Of a stretch of DNA of 64,000 nt, positions 10,435 to 22,400 are shown piece by piece. The DNA is from Conus ventricosus (taxonomy: Eukaryota; Mollusca; Gastropoda; Neogastropoda; Conidae): NCBI GenBank assembly GCA_018398815.1, contig CM031595.1, positions 138,831,059 through 138,895,058 on the forward strand, read 5' to 3'. The notes under the pieces are model-generated. The model searched no databases, was not told the DNA's origin, and saw only the letters and a list, made by a program, of their open reading frames with translations. How positions within the stretch are numbered: position 1 is the first letter of the stretch; each line of letters starts with the position of its first letter. Both the position numbers and the translations under genes were made by a program.

Positions 10435-13400
10435 GTACAGTACCATGTATGCTGACAAATGAATGCTAACCGCTTAGATACTAACAAAGAGTATAAACTA
10501 TTCGTTAAAAATGCTGCCATAGTCTTGGTCATATGGTTCTCTGTCAACGAAAAAAAAAAAAAAGGTATCAACCATTTGTCTTCCATGCATCTGTTGTTGT
10601 TTTTCTTAATACAGTAACTGTAGATAATGTCACTCTATTCTTTTCAGAAAATAGTGAATTTTGAAATATAACCATGAATTTTGATCTTTTTCATTTCAAA
10701 CCTGATACATGATGTAGATTTACATAGCAGCTGTACTGTCTTTAAAATGTCTGTAGCGCCTAACCCATCAGTTATTAAAAGTCAAAACTGCATTAAATCA
10801 TCAAATGTACATCACATCTGTCAGAAGGATACTATGATTACTACAAGGGGTATTAAACTACTTTTTCTTAACTACTAAACTAGTGAGTGTTCTAGTAAAT
10901 CACTGTATATAACAGGTGGATGTTGTGGTAAGTCATTACCACCGGTGAGTGTTATAAGTCATTGTAGGAATTTGTGAATGTTATGATAAATCATAATCAC
11001 TGATGCGTGTTGAGGTAAGTTTTTGTAACTGCTAAGTATTATGAAATAATTCTACATTATTAGTGGTGAGTGTTGTAAATTGATACATTTATCTTTATAC
11101 ACAGCTGGTGACTGTTGTGATAAGTCATTGTACATGATTGATGCAAGTTGTATGTCATTGTCACTGGTCAGTGTTGTGATAAGACATTGTCACTGGTCAA
11201 TGTTGTGAAAAGTCATTGTCACTGGTCAGTGTTGTGATGTCATTGTCACTGGTCAGTGTTATGATAAGTCATTGTCACTGGTCAGTGTTGTGATGTCATT
11301 GTTACTGGTCAGTGTTATGATAAGTCATTGTTACTGGTCAGTGTTGTGATAAGTCATTGTCACTAGTCAGTGTTGTGATAAGTCATTGTCACTGGTCAGT
11401 GTTGTGATAAGTCATTGTCACTGGTCAGTGTTGTGATGTCATTGTTACTGGTCAGTGTTGTGATAAGACATTGTCACTGGTCAGTGTTGTGATGTCATTG
11501 TTACTGGTCAGTGTTGTGATAAGACATTGTCGCTGGTCAGTGTTGTGATGTCATTGTTACTGGTCAGTGTTGTGATGTCATTGTTACTGGTCAGTGTTGT
11601 GATTTGTCATTAGTGTTGTGATAAGTCATTGTCAGTGGTCAGTGTTGTGATATGTCATTGTCATTAGTGTTGTGATAAGTCATTGTCAGTGGTCAGTGTT
11701 GTGATATGTCATTGTCATTAGTGTTGTGATAAGTCATTGTTATGGTCAGTATTGTGATAAGTTATTGTCACTAGTCAGTGTTGTGATTTGTCAGTGTTGT
11801 GATAAGTCATTGTCACTGGTCAGTTTTGTGATTTGTCATTAATCAGTGTTGTGATAAGTCATTGTCACTAATCAGTGTTGTGGTATGTCATTGTCACTAG
11901 TCAGTGTTGTGATATGTCATTGTCACTGGTCAGTGTTGTGATATGTCATTGTCACTAGTCAGTGTTGTGATAAGTCATTGTCACTGGTCAGTGTTGTGAT
12001 GTCATTGTCATTAATCAGTGTTGTGATAAGTCATTGTCACTGGTCAGTGTTGTGATATGTCATTGTCACTAGTCAGTGTTGTGATAAGTCATTGTCACTG
12101 TCAGTGCTGTGATAAGTCATTGTCACTGGTCAGTGTTGTGATATGTCATTGTCACTGGTCAGTGTTGTGATTTGTCATTAATCAGTGTTGTGATAAGTCA
12201 TTGTCACTGGTCAGTGTTGTGATAAGTCATTGTCACTAGTCAGTGTTGTGATACGTTATTGTCACTGGTCAGTTTTGTGATTTGTCATTAATCAGTGTTG
12301 TGATAAGTCATTGTCACTAATCAGTGTTGTGATATGTCATTGTCACTAGTCAGTGTTGTGATAAGTCATTGTCACTAGTCAGTGTTATGATATGTCATTG
12401 TCAGTGTTGTGATAAGTCATTGTCACTGGTCAGTGTTGTGATAAGTCATTATCACTAGTCAGTGTTGTGATAACAGATAAGTCATTGTCACTGGTCAGTG
12501 TTGTGATTTGTCATTAATCAGTGTTGTGATAAGACATTGTCACTGTTCAGTGTTGTGATATGTCATTGTCATTCGTCAGTGTTGTGATAAGTCATTGTCA
12601 CTGGTCAGTGTTGTGATAAGTCATTGTCACTGGTCAGTGTTGTGATTTGTCATGTCAGTGTTGTGGTTTGTCATTGTTACTGGTCAGTGTTGTGATTTGT
12701 CATTAGTCAGTGTTGTGATAAGTCGTCATCACTAATGAGAGTTATGATCAATCATTGTCAGTGGTGAGTGTTGTGATTTGTCATTGTCAGTGGTGAGTGT
12801 TGTGATGTCATTGTCAGTGGTGAGTGTTGTGATTTGTCATTGTCAGTGGTGAGTGTTGTGATTTGTCATTGTCAGTGGTGAGTGTTGTGATTTGTCATTG
12901 TCAGTGGTGAGTGTTGTGCATTTGGTCATTTTTCATGTGGTGAGTGTTGTGATGTCATTGTCAGTGGTTGTAGTGTTTGATGTCATTGAGACAGGAAACT
13001 NNNNNNNNNNNNNNNNNNNNNNNNNNNNNNNNNNNNNNNNNNNNNNNNNNNNNNNNNNNNNNNNNNNNNNNNNNNNNNNNNNNNNNNNNNNNNNNNNNNN
13101 NNNNNNNNNNNNNNNNNNNNNNNNNNNNNNNNNNNNNNNNNNNNNNNNNNNNNNNNNNNNNNNNNNNNNNNNNNNNNNNNNNNNNNNNNNNNNNNNNNNN
13201 NNNNNNNNNNNNNNNNNNNNNNNNNNNNNNNNNNNNNNNNNNNNNNNNNNNNNNNNNNNNNNNNNNNNNNNNNNNNNNNNNNNNNNNNNNNNNNNNNNNN
13301 NNNNNNNNNNNNNNNNNNNNNNNNNNNNNNNNNNNNNNNNNNNNNNNNNNNNNNNNNNNNNNNNNNNNNNNNNNNNNNNNNNNNNNNNNNNNNNNNNNNN

Positions 13401-16400
13401 NNNNNNNNNNNNNNNNNNNNNNNNNNNNNNNNNNNNNNNNNNNNNNNNNNNNNNNNNNNNNNNNNNNNNNNNNNNNNNNNNNNNNNNNNNNNNNNNNNNN
13501 NNNNNNNNNNNNNNNNNNNNNNNNNNNNNNNNNNNNNNNNNNNNNNNNNNNNNNNNNNNNNNNNNNNNNNNNNNNNNNNNNNNNNNNNNNNNNNNNNNNN
13601 NNNNNNNNNNNNNNNNNNNNNNNNNNNNNNNNNNNNNNNNNNNNNNNNNNNNNNNNNNNNNNNNNNNNNNNNNNNNNNNNNNNNNNNNNNNNNNNNNNNN
13701 NNNNNNNNNNNNNNNNNNNNNNNNNNNNNNNNNNNNNNNNNNNNNNNNNNNNNNNNNNNNNNNNNNNNNNNNNNNNNNNNNNNNNNNNNNNNNNNNNNNN
13801 NNNNNNNNNNNNNNNNNNNNNNNNNNNNNNNNNNNNNNNNNNNNNNNNNNNNNNNNNNNNNNNNNNNNNNNNNNNNNNNNNNNNNNNNNNNNNNNNNNNN
13901 NNNNNNNNNNNNNNNNNNNNNNNNNNNNNNNNNNNNNNNNNNNNNNNNNNNNNNNNNNNNNNNNNNNNNNNNNNNNNNNNNNNNNNNNNNNNNNNNNNNN
14001 ACTTGTCATGTGATGTGTGTGTGAAGGGGGACACTTTGTCCATGTGTATTGAGTGTAGGGGGAACTGTCATGTTGTATGTGTGTGTGAAGGGGGACACTT
14101 TGTCCATGTAGGTATTGATGTGTGTGAAAGGGGACGCTTTGTCCATGCAAGTGTTGATGTGTGTGAAGGGGGACACTTTGTCCATGTATGTATTGATGCA
14201 TGTAAAGGAAGACACTTTGTCCATGTAGGTGTTAGTATGTGTAAAGGGGAACACTTTGTCCATGTAGGATTGATGTGTATGAAGGGGGACTCTTTGTCCA
14301 TGTATGTGTTAATGCATGTAAAGGAAGACACTTTGTCCATGTAGGTGTTAGTATGTGTAAAGGGGAACACTTTGTCCATGTAGGTATTGATGTGTGTAAA
14401 GGGGAACACTTTGTCCATTTAGGTATTGATGTGTATGAAGGGGGACACTTTGTCCATGTATGTATTGATGCATGTAAAGGAAGACACTTTGTCCATGTAG
14501 GTATTGATGTGTGTGAAGGGGGGCATTTTGTCCATATAAGTATTAAGTTCATGCAAGAATTGACAGTTGTGTAAAGATCGACACTTTACCCATGTTGGTA
14601 TTGACATTTTATAATTGTGCATCTTGTCCAGGGAGGTTGACAGCTGTGATGAGCCCTTACCAAATAAGTAAAGACAGGAGCTTCAGTGACATCTCTGTTT
14701 CAGCTGTGCTGTCTTTCATTTAGTACATAAATGCTGTTAGTTTCAGTGAGGCTAATATTTGAGTTTTTTTTGTTTGTTTTTTTGTCCTACATTATGTTGA
14801 AACTGTTGCAGCAATTAGCCTGCAGTTGAGTAGATGTAATAATTGCTATCCAAATAAGATAAGTCTCAAACTTTCGTGGCATGAAAACTTACCAAATTAG
14901 AGTAATTGATATTAATCATTCAGATCAAACATCTGTTCTTAGAGCCTTTCTGCAGATGACATTCATGACAACTGTCAGCTTTGCAGTTTAATTTGACCTT
15001 AGGCCTACATGGATTTTTCATTGGTCACAAAATATACCAGGCCAAGGAAGACACAGTGTGAGCTAACACAACAATGTATGTGATAACTCCAGGCTGAGAA
15101 ACTCGTTGTGTCATGCCTGAGAGAAACTGTGTGTTAGTGGGTCCCCCCTCCCTTCCCCTTTCTGGGTTTTTTTTCTGTTTTTTTTTCGCTTCAGCTCTCC
15201 CATACTGTGTCAGTCTGTTAGCTGATGCGTGCACTCATCGCGTACACTGCCACACATACAGAGGCCAACCCACTATGCACACACAAACCTGCATGCACAT
15301 CCACACACACACTTTAACACACACAACTGTAATAGTGGTGCAGACAGTGTTAGGTAGGTACCCAAGGTCTGATCACGGCATTGGGCTAATGTGCAGGTCA
15401 GACATGTGGCAAGTCAAATCCATAAGACCTTTTTCTTAAAGCCCTTTCATCTTAGTTTTTAGTTATCCATCAGGTGTAAATCCTGTTCATTGCTTAGCTG
15501 ATCTCATAGCTTAGCTGATGTGGTGTAGTGTTTTCGGGCTAGTCCACAAGCAGTGACATCACATTGATGAAACTGAAACTATGACAGTAGCTGTTTATAT
15601 ACAAGAGAAATGATTAAACACACAGCACTTGCAATAAGTATGGTTTCTCATGTGGAAAAGTCTGTATTTTGCCACCTTTATGTATGCATGCGTAATACTG
15701 TGGATAAATGGAGAAAATCAGTTCTTTTTTTTTCTGTGTTTGACAGGAGTGCAGGAATGTGAGAATGGACATGTACAACTTTCCACCTAGTCCCTTTGTC
15801 ATCAGATATGACGTTCTCTCAAATGAGCCAAGAAAAGGTACAGATGATGTGTTGGGCAAAGTTGTTTGTACCTCTCAAGAGCCGACCATGTTAGAACAAG
15901 TCATTGAAACAGAGAGAGGAACAACTGTTAGCTTTTCAAGTTCTGAAAAGTTTAAACAGAGCAAGAACCAGACAGGAGTGTTTGTCTTTATTTGATTAAA
16001 GATTGAAGGAAGCAGATAAAACTCAGTGCTTTGCCAGGAAGTGTAAAATGTTTCAGTGGAACTTTAAGTACTTTGTTAACTATGAAATTTTACTGTTAAC
16101 TATGAAATTTTACCCAAACTGTTCTAACATTTCTGCTTTATATTGGAAATAAATTAGTTTTCCTTTATTTATGTATGGAAAGATGGCTTGTGTATGCCTA
16201 CTTTTTTTGTGGTCTGTCTGTGGACTTTATTATTTTTCAGTAAACAATTGGATTAGGATTTCATTTTTGTTGTTGTCATTAGATACTTGTTGGTTATTTA
16301 AGAACCTTTAGTATGAATCTCACAAGAAATGTTATTCCAAAGGTTCCTGAACATGTGTTGATAGACAATAAAGAAATTGTATGTGAAAAAGAGACCCTAA

Positions 16401-19400
16401 TTTTCAGCCTTTTTGGCAGTTCCTTGTCTGAATTGGCAACAACTGGAGCACACAGTACGTGAATCTAAGACTTTAATATGGTTGGTACATTCAGTCTGAC
16501 AGGGAGTATGATGCAAACTCTCCGTTTCACTTCAGTTAGCCAGTGTCGTTGTGTGTGTGTGTGTGTGTGTGTGTGATTTGAATTCTTATGCATGGATGTT
16601 GAAATACTTTGACAGATAATGAACAGGGTTCTGGTCGGAAGTTCAAGTCACAGAAGAGAAAAGGACCACCATCACTGACCAAACAAGGGGAGAGTGTTGA
16701 CAGCCCACCATCATCAAAAAGTAAGCGTTAAAAAATGTTTGTTGCTCTACTGTCACTTGTTGTAAGATGTCTTTCTTTTGATAAGAGTGTTATTTGTCTG
16801 AGGATGGATCTGCTGCATACTACGGTGTAAGTCCCAAGGACTGCATGCGAGAGCTGAACCAGGGAAACTGAGGAAAAAAGGATGCTCTATATTCTGGAAA
16901 GGGAACTGTCCATTGTTTTCAGCAGATTCAGTTTTTTTATTTGTTCCCTGTCACAGATCTTCACTGAAAAAAGTATACTACTATGATGTGATTAAAAAAA
17001 AACTGAAAAAGATCAAGTTTTCTTCGTAAGGGGAGGGGTGGATATAGTTACAAAAATTGAAAATAAGTAAGATAGATAGATATGCATGTATATGTGCATT
17101 ATATATATATATATATATATATATTAAATTATAAACAAAGCTTGCTCTTATGTCTTAGATTGAAGATATAGGGGGAGATACGCATTCATATCTGCAGTGG
17201 TAGATGATTCTGCTAACTAACAGTATGTGCATGAGTGGGGTGAATGGGGAAAAATAAAATAAATGCTTCTCAAATGAGCCTTCAGCAAGCTTATATTCTC
17301 CAAGGGGGAGACATCCTCCAATACGGAGGGAAACTCACTAACATATAACTTCTGGTCATATACCGATATTTCGAAACTTGGTGGTTTCTCCTCAGTGACC
17401 GCGGAAAGTGGTAATTTGACTCCTCTGCCTTTTCAGTTTTAAGAAGAATGCAACCCCAGAAAAGGTTGCGTGCGCAATACCGTAGTATGTTTGTTGAGTT
17501 TTCAAAAAACCAACCAAAGGTGCCATCTAAAAAGCAAAAGAAAATCATAAAAGAGCAAAACAAGCTACATTTTCTTGTGAAAAGTAGAAAATATAAAACG
17601 ATATCCTCTAAGACACAAGTGCTGAGGGCCAGTTCTTGGAATGAATCCGCAAGGGACTAAAATACAACAAACTAATAAATTCCAAGGGTAAGTACCGCAC
17701 CGTTCCAGCAACTTACAGAGCAGCTTGGTGTTGCAATGACTGCAAGAAATATTAAATTATAAACAAAGCTTGCTCTTATGTCTTAGATTGAAGAAATAGG
17801 GGGAGATACGCATTCATATCTGCAGTGGTAGATGATTCTGCCTAACTAACAGTATGTGCATGAGTGGGTGAATGGGGAAAAATAAAATAAATGCTTCTAA
17901 AAATGAGCCTTCAGCAAGCTTATATTCTCCAAGGGGGGGGACATCCTCCAATACGGAGGGAAACTCACTAAATATAACTCCTGGTCATATACCGATATTT
18001 CGAAACTTGGTGGTTTCTCCTCAGTGACCGCGGAAAGTGGTAATTTGACTCCTCTGCCTTTTCAGTTTAAGAAGAATGCAATCCAGAAAAGGTTGGTGCG
18101 CAATACCGTAGTATGTTTGTTGAGTTTCAAAAAACCAACCAAAGGTGCCATCTAAGAAGCAAAAGAAAATCATAAAAGAGCAAAACAAGCTACATTTTCT
18201 TGTGAAAAGTAGAAAATAAAAAACGATATCCTCTAAGACACAAGTGCTGAGGGCCAGTTCTTGGAATGAATCCGCAAGGGACTAAAATACAACAAACTAA
18301 TAAATTCCAAGGTTAAGTACCGCACCGTTCCAGCAACTTACAGAGCAGCTTGGTGTTGCAATGACTGCAAGAAATATTAAATTATAAACAAAGCTTGCTC
18401 TTATGTCTTAGATTGAAGAAATAGGGGGAGATACGCATTCATATCTGCAGTGGTAGATGATTCTGCCTAACTAACAGTATGTGCATGAGTGGGTGAATGG
18501 GGAAAAATAAAATAAATGCTTCTCAAAATGAGCCTTCAGCAAGCTTATATTCTCCAAGGGGGAGACATCCTCCAAAACGGAGGGAAACTCACTAACATAT
18601 AACTCCTGGTCATATACCGATATTTCGAAACTTGGTGGTTTCTCCTCAGTGACCGCGGAAAGTGGTAATTTGACTCCTCTGCCTTTTCAGTTTTAAGAAG
18701 AATGCAATCCCAGAAAAGGTTGGTGCGCATACCGTAGTATGTTAGTTGAGTTTTCAAAAAACCAACCAAAGGTGCCATCTAAGAAGCAAAGAAAATCATA
18801 AAAGAGCAAAACAAGCTACATTTTCTTGTGAAAAGTAGAAAATATAAAACGATATCCTCTAAGACACAAGTGCTGAGGGCCAGTTCTTGGAATGAATCCG
18901 CAAGGGACTAAAATACAACAAACTAATAAATTCCAAGGGTAAGTACCGCACCGTTCCAGCAACTTACAGAGCAGCTTGGTGTTGCAATGACTGCAGGAGA
19001 AACCACCAAGTTTCGAAATATCGGTATATGACCAGGAGTTATATGTTAGTGAGTTTCCCTCCGTATTGGAGGATGTCTCCCCTTGGAGAATATAAGCTTG
19101 CTGAAGGCTCATTTTGAGAAGCATTTATTTTATTTTTCCCATTCACCCACTCATGCACATACTGTTAGTTAGGCAGAATCATCTACCACTGCAGATATGA
19201 ATGCGTATCTCCCCTATTTCTTCAATCTAAGACATAAGAGCAAGCTTTGTTTATAATTTAATATTTCTTGCAGTCATTGCAACACCAAGCTGCTCTGTAA
19301 GTTGCTGGAACGGTGCGGTACTTACCTTGGAATTTATTAGTTTGTTGTATTTTAGTCCCTTGCGGATTCATTCCAAGAACTGGCCTCAGCACTTGTGTCT

Positions 19401-22400
19401 TAGAGGATATCGTTTTATATTTTCTACTTTTCACAAGAAAATGTAGCTTGTTTTGCTCTTTTATGATTTTCTTTTGCTTCTTAGATGGCACCTTTGGTTG
19501 GTTTTTTGAAAACTCAACAAACATACTACGGTATTGCGCACCAACCTTTTCTGGGATTGCATTCTTCTTAAAACTGAAAAGGCAGAGGAGTCAAATTACC
19601 ACTTTCCGCGGTCACTGAGGAGAAACCACCAAGTTTCGAAATATCGGTATATGACAGGAGTTATATGTTAGTGAGTTTCCCTCCGTATTGAGGATGTCTC
19701 CCCTTGGAGAATATAAGCTTGCTGAAGGCTCATTTTGAGAAGCATTTATTTTATTTTATTTTTCCCCATTCACCCACTCATGCACATACTGTTAGTTAGG
19801 CAGAATCATCTACCACTGCAGATATGAATGCGTATCTCCCCCTATTTCTTCAATCTAAGACATAAGAGCAAGCTTTGTTTATAATTTAATATTTCTTGCA
19901 GTCATTGCAACACCAAGCTGCTCTGTAAGTTGCTGGAACGGTGCGGTACTTACCCTTGGAATTTATTAGTTTGTTGTATATATATATATATATATTTATA
20001 TATATTTCAAACATGCTTAAAATTTATTGGCTAGTATTAGATATAGAAGAACGATGACAGTCAGGAAAATGTGTAGGTACTTTACAGTTGCCATCATCAT
20101 GATTATTAGATCACCAGTTCTGCTGATAAACTTTAGTCTAATTTGTGGAGTTTTCTTCCACCAGTGGTCACCTCATCTGCTGTCATGTGTTGGTGGTGCA
20201 TGTGCTGGTGTTGGCAGATTCCCATGCCTCCATCCCTAACCCCACACCCCTTTTTCTTAGTATTTTGTTACTAATTTAAATTTTGGCAGCTGTTCATACT
20301 TTTTAAACCCTTGAAAGTTCCTGAACACTGTCACAGAGTAATTCAGGTCCTATTATCCAACAGACCATACCATCTACTTTATTGCTGTTGTATTCAGACC
20401 TTTGACGTTATTACTGGATATATAATCTGTTTCTTGTAAATTATTTCATCTTTATGTTCATAGCACAGATGACTCCCAGAAAATTCCCTTTTTAATCGTT
20501 ACCTCGAGGGTTTCTGAATGATCAGAACTGATGGTACTGGAGGTGTTTCCTTCATCACAGTTAACTCGGCCATCTTGGTACAAGAGCTGCCCTTGCAGCC
20601 AATTTGGCGTATGTTTTCTGCATTCAGTGTGACTTTGTACAGTGTGTGATGCCAGAAATGGAAATAGTTCTAGACTGTAATCATAGAAACGTTTGTGTCT
20701 TCATGCTTCATTTATCACATACAAAACAAAACAAAAAAGAAAGGGGGAAAAATGTGAAGGCTGAACAGTGCTAGCAGACTGGCCATAGCTTGCAAAAACG
20801 GAATAATTCCAAGTGTTATCCACACCTGGTCCGTATCTAGTTGAGTGTTTGAAACTGCATCTCGTACATGACATTTTAAACCAGTTTAAACAACGCTTGG
20901 TCCCACTTCAGGAAAGAATTTTTTTGTTCCTGTTTACACCAAAGTTTTCAGAGAGAAGTTTATTTGATGTTCTGGTCAGTTTTGACCCAGACTATGTTTC
21001 AGTCGACTAATTGGTGAGAAAACGAATCTGTATTTAATGAACATAAAACCAAGTGAAGGGTTGTGGTCATTTGTGCACACAAGTGGCTTGTCAGATTTTG
21101 ACAATTTTTTTTTTAAATCGATTTTGTTATTGGGCACTGATGACTTTTGCAGTCTAGTGATTTATGTGAAAAACAAACCAACAGATGAAAATAGGAATAG
21201 TTCAAGCAACAGTATCCAAATTTGTCAGCTTTGAATTTATTCTTAACTTAATGTGCACCAGAGTTCATCACCTGAACTGTGACGTGATTTGCAATTTTTT
21301 TTTCTATCTTATCTTCTATGCCACTTCATTGGATTACCATCATCCACAGTCACATCCAGGTTAGTCTTGTTCAGCCCTGGCGCCGGCAATCCACAACAAA
21401 CAGTCTGTGCCAAGTCACCATGAAGCAACCCGGTAGAGGAGACACTGCGCTGCTGCAGAGTCACTTTGATGGTGTTCAGTGGTGCCTGTTCTGATCCAAT
21501 GTATGCAGGACACTGTCAAGTCCCCTGCTGACAACAGTTATTGATTAGTCGCTGAGCCTCCATGAGTAAGCTCCCTCTTACAGAGGGTGTCACCAACACC
21601 ATCCAACAATAGTCTTCATGAACTTTTTAAAGTGCTGGTGACCACCAAAGAGTAGACTTGAAGAGGAAAACAAAACTGAGGTCACCTTGAGAGCAGGGCA
21701 TGAGGGCCACAAAATTTGAGCCTTCGTTGGAAAAGGATGAGGATGATGTAGATGATACTTTAGAGCTCCATCCTGGTCTGACTGTATGACAGGGTTGTAT
21801 GCTATGTTTGCTTTCATGATTTATGCGGGCATCTACCATGCCTGAGAGAAAACGGACACCTACAGTGTTGGTCTGCTAGTGTAAGAAATACAGAGATGCA
21901 GTCTTCCCTGTGGTGTCCTTGGGAAACTTAACTCTGAGTGGGAGCTGGCTAGAGCAAAAAAATCCCCCAAATAAAAGGCTGTCATGAGAATCGAATTCTC
22001 AACCTCAAAGCTCGGAATCAGCTACTCAGAAGAACTGAGTCACAATGGCTGTTTAGATTAGCAGACAGTTACCTGGTCAATTAAAACTCTTTGGTAATTG
22101 AAAATGCTCGTTTTCTGTTTCTGTTAACCGATTTATTTTATTATCTTATTGAAAGTAACTATATACACAAAGTCAGTTTGTTTGACATTTATTTTGTTTA
22201 AATTATGCTGCATTATGATCTTTTTGTTTTTTTAATTTTGATTTGGTAACAACCTTTCCAGAACACAACTCAAAAACACACATTGATTTTTTTTTTGACA
22301 AGGTCAAATGAATAATTGTTGATAAATGATGAATGAATTATATTTTAAAGAGAAATTCTTATTTTGAGCCATTTTTGGCTTTTCCTTGTATGCGAGCAGC

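Noticed and set aside
10900..12990. CRISPR-like regular repetition
   Set aside because: The host is a eukaryote and the repeats are contiguous without unique spacers.
12892..14344. Long open frames across the N gap on both strands
   Set aside because: They consist mainly of X residues from the 1000-N gap plus minisatellite codons.
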